Below are positions 47,459 through 57,170 of a stretch of DNA of 64,000 bases, one piece after another. Origin of the DNA: Eubacteriales bacterium (GTDB taxonomy: Bacteria > Bacillota > Clostridia > Christensenellales > CAG-138); the NCBI GenBank assembly GCA_028694155.1, contig JAQUTY010000002.1:224115-288114 (forward strand), in the 5' to 3' direction. Below the pieces are notes generated by a model. It made no database searches and had not been told where the DNA came from. It saw only the letters and a list, made by a program, of their open reading frames with translations. A program made the translations under genes and the position numbers. How positions within the stretch are numbered: the stretch's first letter is position 1; each line of letters begins with the position of its first letter.

Positions 47459-49918
47459 ATGAGCGATATTACAAACAACAGAATTTTACCCGTCAATCTT
47501 GAAACGGAGATGCAAAAATCATTCATCTCCTATGCAATGGCGGTCATCATTAACCGTGCTCTGCCCGATGTGCGAGATGGCTTAAAGCCGGTTCACCGCA
47601 GAATACTGTTCTCCATGGACGAGCTGGGTCTGCAGCCCGACAAGCCTTACCGCAAAAGCGCGCGTATCGTGGGCGACTGTTTGGGCAAGTATCACCCTCA
47701 TGGTGATTCCTCCGTTTACGATGCGATGGTCAGATTGGCACAGCCGTTCTCTACACGCTATCCGCTGGTGGAGGGTCACGGCAACTTCGGCTCAGTGGAT
47801 GGCGATGGCGCAGCGGCCATGCGTTACACAGAGGCGAAACTCTCAAAGATGGCAACCGAAATGATGGCGGACATAGAAAAGGACACCGTAAATTTCGGGC
47901 CGAACTTCGATGAAACGCTGCAGCAGCCAATGGTGCTGCCGGCACGCTATCCCAATCTGCTGGTCAACGGTTCGGGCGGCATCGCTGTTGGAATGGCAAC
48001 AAACATTCCTCCGCACAATCTGGGCGAGACTATTGACGGCTTAATTGCCCTTATTGACGATCCCGACATATCCGTTGACGAGCTGATGAAGTATATTCCC
48101 GGCCCCGATTTTCCAACGGGAGCCATCATCATGGGCAAGATGGGCATTGCCTCAGCTTACAGAACGGGCAGAGGTCGCATCATCGTGCGTGCCAAGGCGG
48201 AGGTTGAGCAGCTCAGTGCCAACCGCAGCAGAATTATTGTCACCGAGATACCCTATCAGGTCAACAAGGCTCGTTTGGTCGAGAGGATTGCCGAGCTGGT
48301 GCATGAGAAGCGCATTGAGGGCATCTCCGATTTGCGTGACGAGACTGACCGCACAGGCACGAGAATTGTTATCGAGCTAAAGCGTGACGTCAACGCCAGC
48401 GTGGTGCTGAATAATCTTTACAAGCATACGGATATGCAGACCACCTTTGGCGTGATAAATTTGGCGTTGGTGGACGGCGAACCCAAGGTGCTGACACTAA
48501 AGCAGATGCTCTACTACTATTTGGAGCATCAAAAGGAGGTCGTAACAAGGCGCACAAGATACGATCTCAACAGGGCAAAGGAACGTTTGCACATTTTAGA
48601 AGGTCTGTTGATTGCGCTTGACAACATTGATGAGATTGTTGACCTTATTAAGAAGTCTCAGAATGCCCAGGAGGCAAAGGACAGATTGATGGCTCGCTTC
48701 GGCTTTTCCGAAAAGCAGGCGCAGGCTATTTTGGATATGCGCTTGCAGCGTTTGACAGGCTTGGAACGTGACAAGATATTGGAGGAGGACAGGCAGCTCA
48801 AGGAGCGTGTCGCCTATTTGGAGAGCATTTTGGGCGATGAGCATTTGCTGCTTGGCATAATCAAGGAGGAAGCACTTGCCGTCAAGGACAGGCACAACGA
48901 CCAACGCCGTACCGAGATTACACAGATGCTGGACGATATCGACCTTGACGATGTTATTCAAGAGGAGGAAATGGCGGTTACCATGACCCACTTTGGATAC
49001 ATCAAGCGACTGTCGCCCGACACCTACCGTGTCCAAAATAGGGGCGGCAGGGGCGTCATGGGACAGGGTACTCGTGAGGAGGACTTTGCGGAGCGAGTGT
49101 TTGTGACAAGCACACATTCGCAGATAATGTTCTTCACTAACTTCGGTCGTGCGTTTAAGATTAAGTGCTACTCAATTCCCGAAGCAGGCAGAACGAGCAA
49201 GGGCATTCCTGTTGTCAACCTGCTGCAGTTGCAGACGGGCGAAAAGGTCACCGCGGTGTTCCCCATCGGCAAGGACGCTGAGGAAAACGGCTATCTTGTC
49301 ACGGCTACAAGACTGGGCATGATGAAAAAGACCAGACTGTCCGATTGCCAGAATATTCGCAAGGGCGGATTGATTATTCAGACTTTGCGTGAGGGAGACG
49401 AGCTGATGAGCGTTGAGCTGTCAACAGGCGAGGACGAGTTTTTGATGGCGAGCAGGGCCGGAAAGTGCATTCGCTTTGCCGAAAAGGACGTTCGTGCAAC
49501 CGGCAGAGGCGGCATGGGAGTTCGTGCAATCAAACTCACCCAAGATGATATTGTTGTAGATATGATAAAAGTGCTCAAGGACGAAAAGGTGTTGACTGTC
49601 ACCGAAAACGGCATGGGCAAGATGACGTTTGAGGATCAGTATTCATTGCAGGGCAGAGGCGGCAAGGGCATGAACGCCATGAAGCTGTCCCAAAAGACGG
49701 GCGGACTTGCCTGCATGAAGATGGTCGTACCCGACAGCGATTTGATACTCATTCGTGATGACGGAACGGTGATGCGTATGCCGCTAAGTCAAGTTTCGGT
49801 TCTGGGCAGAGCCACGCAAGGTGTCAAGCTCATGCGTGTGGACGAGGGCACAAGGGTTGCCTGCGTAGAGGTCGTTCCGCATCAGGAGACGGCGGAGGAA
49901 GAGGAGCTTTTGGACTAG
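47459..49918 (+). CDS. gyrA: DNA gyrase subunit A
   Basis: 819 residues. Breakage-reunion domain with the catalytic Tyr in [10 protein letters not shown]; the quinolone-determining region [12 protein letters not shown] keeps the Ser and Asp (positions equal to E. coli 83 and 87) of susceptible enzymes. The C-terminal beta-pinwheel carries a GyrA box, QNRGGRG, which separates gyrase from topoisomerase IV. It starts 9 nt after gyrB. Confidence 0.97.
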   Translation: MSDITNNRILPVNLETEMQKSFISYAMAVIINRALPDVRDGLKPVHRRILFSMDELGLQPDKPYRKSARIVGDCLGKYHPHGDSSVYDAMVRLAQPFSTRYPLVEGHGNFGSVDGDGAAAMRYTEAKLSKMATEMMADIEKDTVNFGPNFDETLQQPMVLPARYPNLLVNGSGGIAVGMATNIPPHNLGETIDGLIALIDDPDISVDELMKYIPGPDFPTGAIIMGKMGIASAYRTGRGRIIVRAKAEVEQLSANRSRIIVTEIPYQVNKARLVERIAELVHEKRIEGISDLRDETDRTGTRIVIELKRDVNASVVLNNLYKHTDMQTTFGVINLALVDGEPKVLTLKQMLYYYLEHQKEVVTRRTRYDLNRAKERLHILEGLLIALDNIDEIVDLIKKSQNAQEAKDRLMARFGFSEKQAQAILDMRLQRLTGLERDKILEEDRQLKERVAYLESILGDEHLLLGIIKEEALAVKDRHNDQRRTEITQMLDDIDLDDVIQEEEMAVTMTHFGYIKRLSPDTYRVQNRGGRGVMGQGTREEDFAERVFVTSTHSQIMFFTNFGRAFKIKCYSIPEAGRTSKGIPVVNLLQLQTGEKVTAVFPIGKDAEENGYLVTATRLGMMKKTRLSDCQNIRKGGLIIQTLREGDELMSVELSTGEDEFLMASRAGKCIRFAEKDVRATGRGGMGVRAIKLTQDDIVVDMIKVLKDEKVLTVTENGMGKMTFEDQYSLQGRGGKGMNAMKLSQKTGGLACMKMVVPDSDLILIRDDGTVMRMPLSQVSVLGRATQGVKLMRVDEGTRVACVEVVPHQETAEEEELLD

Positions 49919-49930
49919 CATACGGCAGCA

Positions 49931-51268
49931 ATGAAGATAGAAATACCCACACAGCTTATAAATTTGGCTCACGTCCTTTGGGACGTGGGCTTTGCCGTTT
50001 ATTGCGTGGGAGGCTGCGTGAGGGACAGCTTGCTCAAAAGACCGGTATCGGATATAGACATTTGCTCGGCACTCACACCAAATGAAATGATAGAGCAATG
50101 CAACAAAATTGGCGTGAGCTGTCAGCTAAAGTGTGAGCGCACGGGTACGGTTTTGATAGAGCTTGACGGAACGGAGTATGAGCATACGACTTTTCGCACA
50201 GAGAGCTATGGCAAGGGCGGAGGTCACAGTCCAAACGAGGTGAAATTCACCCGTGAGCTTGAAAAAGACGCATTCAGACGAGATTTTTCTGTGAATGCCA
50301 TCTACTATGACATTGCGCAGGGACGGCTCATAGACCCCACGGGCGGAATAAATGACATTGAAAAAAGGGTGCTTCGCACGACCACCAAGGATCCCAAGGA
50401 GATATTGGACGATGACGGACTGCGCCTTTTGAGATTGGTGCGCTTTGCCCATCTGTTGGGGTTTTCGGTTGACACAAGGACTTTTGAGTGCGCAAGGGAG
50501 AACGCTGCTCTGCTGGAGGACGTGAGCTTTGAAAGAAAGCGTGATGAGCTAATCAGAATACTCATGCTTGACGATGTTTATTTGGCACTTTGCTGCATGG
50601 ACGAGCTTGGACTGTGGCAGTACGTTGTGCCGGAGCTTGTTGAGTGCAGGGGCATGGCGCAAAGACCCGATCATCACAGGTACGATGTGATGCACCATAT
50701 TTTCCATACGGTTGAGAGCATGACAGTCGATGTGGAGCTAAGATTTGCTGCGCTGCTGCACGATGTGGGCAAGCCCCCCTGCAAGAAGGAGACAGGCAAG
50801 CAATACCTGCATGATAAGTATTCCGAGCGTTTGGCAGAGGTAATTTTGAAAAGACTGAAGATGAGCAGCTCAAGCATAGAGAGAATTTGCTTTGTAGTTG
50901 CCAATCATATGTTCGACCTTAGGGAGCAAGCAAAGGACGAGACGGTGCGGCGCAGGTTTTGTCTGTGGGGAGTTGCGAGGGTAGAGGACATCATAGCCAT
51001 TCGTGAAGCAGACGTAAGAGGCAGCGGAATTGAGACGGATTTTGTGGCAAGGCATTGGCGCAGCGTGCTGCATGATATGCTGGAGGAGGGTGCGCCGTTC
51101 TCACTTGGCGAGCTGGATATTACGGGTAAAGATATAATGGAAGCAACAGGGTTGTCGCCATGCAAGCAGGTTGGAGACATACAAAGGCAGTTGCTGATGC
51201 ACTGTGCGGTGCATCCAAAGGACAACAATAAGGCGATTCTAACCAAACTGCTTAGGGACTTTGTATAA
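49931..51268 (+). CDS. cca: CCA tRNA nucleotidyltransferase with HD domain
   Basis: 445 residues. Nucleotidyltransferase signature VGGCVRDSLLKRPVSDIDI (about 21-39), neck RRDFSVNAIYYD, nucleotide-selection motif EDDGLRLLRLVRFA-like DDDGLRLLRLVRF, then an HD domain (RFAALLHDVGKP, HD at about 275). Adds or repairs the CCA end of tRNAs. It follows gyrA by 12 nt without a clear promoter, so it may be transcribed from recF. Confidence 0.92.
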   Translation: MKIEIPTQLINLAHVLWDVGFAVYCVGGCVRDSLLKRPVSDIDICSALTPNEMIEQCNKIGVSCQLKCERTGTVLIELDGTEYEHTTFRTESYGKGGGHSPNEVKFTRELEKDAFRRDFSVNAIYYDIAQGRLIDPTGGINDIEKRVLRTTTKDPKEILDDDGLRLLRLVRFAHLLGFSVDTRTFECARENAALLEDVSFERKRDELIRILMLDDVYLALCCMDELGLWQYVVPELVECRGMAQRPDHHRYDVMHHIFHTVESMTVDVELRFAALLHDVGKPPCKKETGKQYLHDKYSERLAEVILKRLKMSSSSIERICFVVANHMFDLREQAKDETVRRRFCLWGVARVEDIIAIREADVRGSGIETDFVARHWRSVLHDMLEEGAPFSLGELDITGKDIMEATGLSPCKQVGDIQRQLLMHCAVHPKDNNKAILTKLLRDFV

Positions 51269-51308
51269 CTCATAATTGCAGTATAATTGTAAAAAAACAT
51301 TATTTTTA

Positions 51309-51337
51309 TTGGTTTTTTCAGTTGGCTGTGCTATGAT
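51309..51337 (+). promoter_or_regulatory. Promoter of the CotH-VTC-DUF4956 operon
   Basis: TTGGTT (51309-51314), 17-bp spacer, TATGAT (51332-51337) with TGC before it (extended -10). Confidence 0.6.
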
Positions 51338-51377
51338 AGTGCCGTTTCCAAGGGATAATGGAAAATAAGAGGAAGAA

Positions 51378-54300
51378 ATGAAAACAACTAAACTGTTAAT
51401 TGTAGTATTGCTTATCATCGCACTCATTGTGGCGGTGGTGCTTGGCGTTACCTGCAAAAGCACAAGCAGCGGAAACGACCAAAAGAGCAGCGCAGTCATT
51501 ATCAACGAGATAATGATGAGCAACAAGGGCGTCATCCATGACCCCAAAGGCGAGAGCTCCGACTATATCGAGCTGAAGAATATTTCTTTGGAGCCAGTTT
51601 CCCTGTACGGCTATCTGCTGTCCAATCAGGGTGTAAACAACCCAAAGGTCAATAGCTGGACGTTCCCCGATGTTACCATTGAGCCGGGCGGATTGCTGCT
51701 GGTATGGTGCACGGGCGATAACAGCGAGACGGAGCTTTATACTAATTTCAAACTCAGCGGCGGCGAGATTCTCACCTTCGGCGATTCGACAGGGCTGCCC
51801 CTTTTGAACATCGAGCTGCCCAACGACCTACACTCGGGCTACTCCTACTGCTATAATGCTCAAACCGGCAGCTTTGAGGGTATGCTTCCGTCCCCCGGTT
51901 TTGACAACACCGAGGAGGGAATACAGGCGTTTCAAAACAGTTTGACCGTCCAGCAGGGCGGTTCGACCGCACAGGTGCAGCACAACGGCGTGTACATCTC
52001 CGAGTTCATGGCCAGCAACGTCAACACGCTCAGATGCCCCGATGGTGAGTACAACGATTGGATTGAGCTTTACAACACTACATCAGCAGATGTTGACCTA
52101 TCAGGCTGTGGCTTGACCGATGATGCCGCAAAGCCCTATAAATACACGTTTCCGCAGGGAACGATAATAAAAGCAAATGATTTTCTGCTCGTCTATGAGA
52201 CGGCAATTCCTGTTGAAGGCTATCTGTGCATCGACTTTGGACTGTCGTCCAGCGGTGAGTATTTGCAGCTAATAAATGCCGAGGGCGGTGTGCTGGACAG
52301 CATAACCTTTGGCGCACAGACTAAAAATTACAGTTTTGCACGCAACTGGGACACAAGAGGCTCTTGGACTTCCAACGGCTCGGACTTCTACGCCTGCGAT
52401 ATTCCCTCACCCGGATATGAGAACACCTATCAGGGCAATCAATACTTCTTTATGCAGAGCAACCCCGACTTGGGCGTGCATGATATAAAGATAAATGAGA
52501 TTCTTGTGGAGGGTTACTACTATAAGCTGGCATACAACTCAAAAACAAAGAGCGACAGGCCAACGGATTATACACTTGGCAACTGGATAGAATTAAGAAA
52601 CGATGGGGATTATGCGGTACAGCTTGGAGGATACTCGCTGACAGATAACAACGGAAACCCTACTAAATGGGTTTTTCCTGAGGGAACGAGTATCGCCGCT
52701 AAAGGATATCTCATCTTATTGCTAGAAGGCGGCAACTCGCCGGAGGGCGAGGATAACAACGGAAACTATCTGTCCGTGAACTTCGATATTTCTGGAGCAG
52801 GCGAGGGCTTGTATCTGTACAGTCCCGATGGTGTGCTGTTTGATATGGTAGAAATACCTGCTTGCCACTCGACCATATCTTACGGTCGTGACGGCGCAGG
52901 CAACTGGGTGGAATTTGAGACGCCTACGCCAAACGCACAAAACGGCGGCGTGAGCAAGCAGGGACACGCAGATATGCCTACATTGAGCGTACAAAGCGGT
53001 CTGTATCATCAGGCTCTGCAGGTGAGCATCACCGCACCTGAGGGCTGCTATGTGACCTACACCACCGACTGCACCGAGCCGTCTCAAAGCTCGACAAGAT
53101 ATACCTCCACGCTGAACGTGACGCAAAACACGGTCATTCGTGCAAGAGCCTATGCAAGCGATGGAAGCACGTTTGGAAGCGATATAGTATCCAACACCTA
53201 CATTATCGTTGACAGCAACAATCAGACGCAGGAGGCACACGACATCACTCTGCCGATGGTGTTTGTTGTGACCGAGCCTGAGAATCTGTGGAACACGACC
53301 TACGGCATATATGTGCTGGGAAATGACTATACAGGCAAGGGCGAGCCAACGGATATAACCGAAACAGGCGATGGTCTTTATGAGAATTTCGGTATTCGTG
53401 GAAGGTGCTGGGAGAGAGCATCGCACTTTACCTATTTGAGCAACGGCGGCGAGGATGTGCTGTTTGAGTCGGATTTGATGATTAGAATTTTCGGAGCATT
53501 CTCAAGGAAGGTCGCCCAAAAGGGCATCGCACTCATTCCTAGAAAAGGATACGGAGCGACCAGCCTAAACTATGCGTTCTTTGACGACAGACCCTTTGAA
53601 AGCTATGAGTCACTCGTTTTGAGAGCATCGGGACAGGATGCAAAGGTATCCAGATTCAAGGATGTGCTAATTCACGGGTTGATGAACGATGCAAATGTTG
53701 ATATGGCGGTGCAGGCATATGTTCAGTGTGTGGTGTATCTCAACGGTCAATACTGGGGCGTTTACAATCTGCGTGAGAAGGTTTCCAAGTTCTATGTGGC
53801 GCAGCATTACGGCATTGAGGATGTTGACACCATTGATATGCTAAAGGGAAACGGCACCAACGAGGGATATGTGGTTTGCGGCGATGGATTGCAGGATTAC
53901 AAGGATTTAATCGAGTTTTGCAAGAGCAAGAACTACGATTTGAGCAATGCCAGCGACTACGCCTATGTTACGGCTCGTGTTGATGTTGAAAACTATGCGT
54001 TGTATGCCGCACAGCAGATAATCGTTGGCAACACGGACACGGGAAACATCAAGTGGTGGCGTTCCAGCGAGCTTGACAATAAGTGGCGTTGGCTGTGTTA
54101 TGACTATTGCTGGGCGATGAACGGCGTCAGTCAGTCGGCGGACGTGTCAACGACCTCGGGGTACTCAAGAGACTTTTTCTGGCGTTACTTTGACCCGGCT
54201 GGTCACGGCGCAGGAAAGGGCTTTTCCACCGAGCTAGGACGAAGCCTGCTGTCCAACAACGATTTTGTGGAGATATTTTTGCGGCAATGTGCTTACCTTT

Positions 54301-54575
54301 TCAACGAGGTGTACACACCCGAAAAGATATTTGCAAAGTCGGACGAGCTGAAGGCGAACATTTACGATGAGATGGTCAACTGGGACATAGCACGCTGGGC
54401 GCAATGGAACAATCAATCCGTAAACGGTTGGGAGAGCCATTCAAAGGGTGCAAAGATATATGCCGAGAACTTTCAGCCATACTATTTGAAGTATTGCAAG
54501 AACTTCATCAATGAGCATACCAACTACAATCTGACTGACCAAAAGATGATTGAGCTGTTTGGCAGAACTGCGTGA
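51378..54575 (+). CDS. CotH kinase family surface protein with lamin-tail domains
   Basis: 1065 residues. N-terminal membrane anchor (about 5-26), three lamin-tail (LTD) domains (about 40-140, 205-330, 370-500; each with INEI/ISEF..DWIEL or similar), a chitobiase-type CHB_HEX_C domain (about 535-620, YVTYTTDCTEPSQSS), then the CotH kinase-like domain (about 625-1000; FGIRGRCWER, KVSRFKDVLIHGL, CVVYLNGQYWGVYNLREK, WRWLCYDYCWAMNG). CotH in Bacillus is an atypical kinase acting on spore-coat proteins. The VTC gene follows directly, an association common in Bacillota. Confidence 0.92.
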   Translation: MKTTKLLIVVLLIIALIVAVVLGVTCKSTSSGNDQKSSAVIINEIMMSNKGVIHDPKGESSDYIELKNISLEPVSLYGYLLSNQGVNNPKVNSWTFPDVTIEPGGLLLVWCTGDNSETELYTNFKLSGGEILTFGDSTGLPLLNIELPNDLHSGYSYCYNAQTGSFEGMLPSPGFDNTEEGIQAFQNSLTVQQGGSTAQVQHNGVYISEFMASNVNTLRCPDGEYNDWIELYNTTSADVDLSGCGLTDDAAKPYKYTFPQGTIIKANDFLLVYETAIPVEGYLCIDFGLSSSGEYLQLINAEGGVLDSITFGAQTKNYSFARNWDTRGSWTSNGSDFYACDIPSPGYENTYQGNQYFFMQSNPDLGVHDIKINEILVEGYYYKLAYNSKTKSDRPTDYTLGNWIELRNDGDYAVQLGGYSLTDNNGNPTKWVFPEGTSIAAKGYLILLLEGGNSPEGEDNNGNYLSVNFDISGAGEGLYLYSPDGVLFDMVEIPACHSTISYGRDGAGNWVEFETPTPNAQNGGVSKQGHADMPTLSVQSGLYHQALQVSITAPEGCYVTYTTDCTEPSQSSTRYTSTLNVTQNTVIRARAYASDGSTFGSDIVSNTYIIVDSNNQTQEAHDITLPMVFVVTEPENLWNTTYGIYVLGNDYTGKGEPTDITETGDGLYENFGIRGRCWERASHFTYLSNGGEDVLFESDLMIRIFGAFSRKVAQKGIALIPRKGYGATSLNYAFFDDRPFESYESLVLRASGQDAKVSRFKDVLIHGLMNDANVDMAVQAYVQCVVYLNGQYWGVYNLREKVSKFYVAQHYGIEDVDTIDMLKGNGTNEGYVVCGDGLQDYKDLIEFCKSKNYDLSNASDYAYVTARVDVENYALYAAQQIIVGNTDTGNIKWWRSSELDNKWRWLCYDYCWAMNGVSQSADVSTTSGYSRDFFWRYFDPAGHGAGKGFSTELGRSLLSNNDFVEIFLRQCAYLFNEVYTPEKIFAKSDELKANIYDEMVNWDIARWAQWNNQSVNGWESHSKGAKIYAENFQPYYLKYCKNFINEHTNYNLTDQKMIELFGRTA

Positions 54576-54589
54576 GAGGAGGAGATGTC

Positions 54590-55282
54590 ATGGCAAGTAA
54601 ATACAGACACGAACTGAAATATGCTTTGAATAATGCCGAGGCAGAGCTGCTTGCAACAAGGCTTAGGCTCACAATGTCGCAGGACCCTCACGCACTCAAA
54701 AACGGCGGAAGCTACTTTATCCGCAGCCTCTATTTTGACGATCCCTATGAGACAGGCGTTGAGGAGAAGGTGGCAGGCGTTCAGTTTAGAGACAAGTACC
54801 GCATTCGCATCTATAATCTGAGCGATGATGCAATCAAGCTGGAGCGCAAGCACAAGAATGACGCCTACATCAAAAAGGACAGCGTTTCCTTGACAAGAAA
54901 TCAGTGCGATGCTATTCTTGCAGGCGAATACAGCTTTTTGCTGCATAGAAGCGAGCCTGTTGCAAAGGAGTTCTATGCGGCGTTTAGGACGCTGTGCCTA
55001 AAGCCAAAGGTGCTGGTGGACTACGACCGTGAGCCGTTCGTATTTCCCGTTGAGAACGTTAGGGTCACCTTTGATAAAAATATCCGCACGAGTATGCGAC
55101 CGCAGGACATATTCGACAAAAATGCAATCACCTATCCTGCAACGGAGAATGGCGATACTTGCATACTTGAGGTAAAATACAACAGATACCTGCCGTCATA
55201 CATCCGAACGCTGCTGCAGGTCAATGCGGCGGAGCATACGGCGGCAAGCAAATATCTATTTTGCAGACAATTTGATGTTTAG
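54590..55282 (+). CDS. VTC-domain polyphosphate polymerase-like protein
   Basis: 230 residues, one VTC tunnel domain (triphosphate tunnel family). Basic residues that bind phosphate are visible in RYRIRIYN-like DKYRIRIYNL, KLERKHKN and the C-terminal LEVKYNRYLPSY. Eukaryotic VTC4 makes polyphosphate from ATP; bacterial members next to CotH are thought to make polyphosphate or another phosphate polymer. The ATG at 54590 has GAGGAGG upstream; an upstream GTG overlapping cotH lacks one. Confidence 0.88.
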   Translation: MASKYRHELKYALNNAEAELLATRLRLTMSQDPHALKNGGSYFIRSLYFDDPYETGVEEKVAGVQFRDKYRIRIYNLSDDAIKLERKHKNDAYIKKDSVSLTRNQCDAILAGEYSFLLHRSEPVAKEFYAAFRTLCLKPKVLVDYDREPFVFPVENVRVTFDKNIRTSMRPQDIFDKNAITYPATENGDTCILEVKYNRYLPSYIRTLLQVNAAEHTAASKYLFCRQFDV

Positions 55283-55306
55283 ATAGAAAGAAACTAGGAG
55301 GAATTT

Positions 55307-55960
55307 ATGGATACTATTAAGGCATTGTTTACAACGGACGCGAATCAGGTCGCGTTGGCGATCATCACGATCGTTGTAGGATTTATCATCGGACTGTTCA
55401 TCTACTTTATTTACAAGAAGACCTTTTCCGGTGTAATCTACTCACGCACATTCAACCTAAGCTTGGTGATGCTCACCATGGTGACGGCAATGGTTATCAT
55501 GTTCGTGTCCAACAACGTCAAAATGACGCTGGGCATGGTCGGTGCTCTGTCGATAGTTCGTTTCAGAACGGCTATCAAAGACCCGATTGACACCGTGTTT
55601 ATGTTCTGGGCGATTGCCGAGGGCATCGCACTTGGCGCACAGTTCTTTATTCAGGGCATCATCGGCGCAATCCTCATCGGTCTGATAATGGTTATTTTGA
55701 CCATGGTCAAGGGCTCACGCTCCATGCCGTACCTGCTCATCATTCACTTTGACGAGCGTGCAGCAAAGGCGGTCAAGCAGATGGTAGCACAGCTTCCCAA
55801 TGCCAAGCTCAAGAGTAAGACCGTTCAGCGTGAGGGTGTTGAGATGGCCATTGAGCTGCGTGTAAAAGAGAGCGAAACAGGCTTTGTTGATAAGTTCCTC
55901 CGTGTTGAGGGCGTGTTTGATGCAACCTTGATAGCTCATCAGGGCGATATGATTTCATAA
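55307..55960 (+). CDS. DUF4956 membrane protein
   Basis: 217 residues with three to four N-terminal hydrophobic segments (to about 145), the block GMVGALSIVRFRTAIKDPIDTVFMFWAIAEGI typical of DUF4956, and a soluble C-terminal ferredoxin-like domain. It regularly accompanies CotH and VTC genes, and may be the membrane partner of the polymerase. AGGAGG precedes the ATG. Confidence 0.88.
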   Translation: MDTIKALFTTDANQVALAIITIVVGFIIGLFIYFIYKKTFSGVIYSRTFNLSLVMLTMVTAMVIMFVSNNVKMTLGMVGALSIVRFRTAIKDPIDTVFMFWAIAEGIALGAQFFIQGIIGAILIGLIMVILTMVKGSRSMPYLLIIHFDERAAKAVKQMVAQLPNAKLKSKTVQREGVEMAIELRVKESETGFVDKFLRVEGVFDATLIAHQGDMIS

Positions 55961-55981
55961 AAAGAAATTTGGAGGAGTAAT

Positions 55982-57100
55982 ATGTTTGATCCGCGTGTAT
56001 TAACTTTGGCAAACAATCTTGTCACGTTTTCGTGCAAGGTGCAAAAGGGCGAGAATGTTCTCATTGAGAGCATCGGCGGCAACGACGACCTCGTTCGTGC
56101 GCTTATTAAGAAGGTCTATGAGGTTGGAGCAAATCCGTATCTGTGGACTTCCCAAAAGGCGTTCGACCGTGAGCTTATCATGCACTGCAATAGAGAGCAG
56201 CTTGAAAGCCGTGCCAAGTGGGACGCTGAATGTATGAGCTCCATGCAGGCGTACATCGGCGTTCGTGGGGGCACAAATGCGTCCGAGATGGCAGACGTAC
56301 CTGCCGACAGAATGAACGACTATATGAAGTACTACTGGACGCCGGTTCACGGACAAATTCGTGTTCCCAGCACCAAGTGGGTTGTGCTTCGCTATCCTAC
56401 ACCTTCGATGGCGCAGATGGCGGACATGAGCACCGAAGCGTTCGAGGACTATTATTTCAACGTGTGCTGTCTGGATTATTCAAAGATGGATAGGGCGATG
56501 GACAGCCTCAAGGCTCTGATGGAGCGTACCGATAAGGTTCGGCTCAAGGGGCCAAACGACACCGACCTTACGTTTTCCATCAAGGGACTGCCTGCAATCA
56601 AGTGCTCCGGCGAGCTGAACATTCCCGATGGAGAGATATACACCGCACCCGTGCGCAACAGCGTCAACGGCGTTATCCATTATAACACGCCATCGTTGGA
56701 GAATGGGTTTACCTACGAGGATATCCGCTTTGTGTTCAAAGACGGTCAGATAGTCGAGGCTACCTGCAACGATAACAAGCGCATCAACGACCAGCTCAAC
56801 ATTGACCAGGGCGCACGCTACGTTGGCGAATTTGCCATCGGCGTAAACCCCTATGTAACCTTCCCCATGAAGGATACCCTGTTTGATGAGAAGATTTGCG
56901 GCTCGATACACTTCACTCCCGGCTCCTGCTACGACGATTGCAACAATGGCAACAAGTCCTCACAGCATTGGGACCTTGTAATGATTCAGACCCCTGAATA
57001 CGGCGGCGGCCAGATATATTTTGATGATGTGCTGATTCGCAAGGACGGACGCTTCGTTCTGCCCGAGCTGGACTGCCTAAATCCCGAAAACCTAAAATAG
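55982..57100 (+). CDS. Aminopeptidase, M29 (AmpS/PepS) family
   Basis: 372 residues, metal-dependent exopeptidase in the cytoplasm. Family features: VLTLANNLVTFSCKVQKGENVLIES, the metal-ligand region FTYEDIRFVFKDGQIVEA, and HFTPGSCYDDCNNGNKSSQHWDLVM close to the C terminus. Length is slightly below the usual 400-410. GGAGG precedes the ATG, 21 nt after DUF4956, so it may share that operon. Confidence 0.9.
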   Translation: MFDPRVLTLANNLVTFSCKVQKGENVLIESIGGNDDLVRALIKKVYEVGANPYLWTSQKAFDRELIMHCNREQLESRAKWDAECMSSMQAYIGVRGGTNASEMADVPADRMNDYMKYYWTPVHGQIRVPSTKWVVLRYPTPSMAQMADMSTEAFEDYYFNVCCLDYSKMDRAMDSLKALMERTDKVRLKGPNDTDLTFSIKGLPAIKCSGELNIPDGEIYTAPVRNSVNGVIHYNTPSLENGFTYEDIRFVFKDGQIVEATCNDNKRINDQLNIDQGARYVGEFAIGVNPYVTFPMKDTLFDEKICGSIHFTPGSCYDDCNNGNKSSQHWDLVMIQTPEYGGGQIYFDDVLIRKDGRFVLPELDCLNPENLK

Positions 57101-57113
57101 TAACCATCTAAAC

Positions 57114-57150
57114 AAAAAAGCTCCCGTGGAAAAATCCATGGGAGCTTTGA
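57114..57150. terminator. Bidirectional terminator
   Basis: 13-bp stem with one G-U (57118-57130 with 57135-57147), loop aaaa; T-run on the minus-strand side and T-rich on the plus side. It separates the convergent M29 gene and the rSAM operon. Confidence 0.85.
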
Positions 57151-57170
57151 TTTTGAATCATGAGGTGTTA

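Noticed and set aside
52722..53426. 234-codon minus-strand frame
   Set aside because: It is antisense to the CotH-type gene, which continues through with family motifs.
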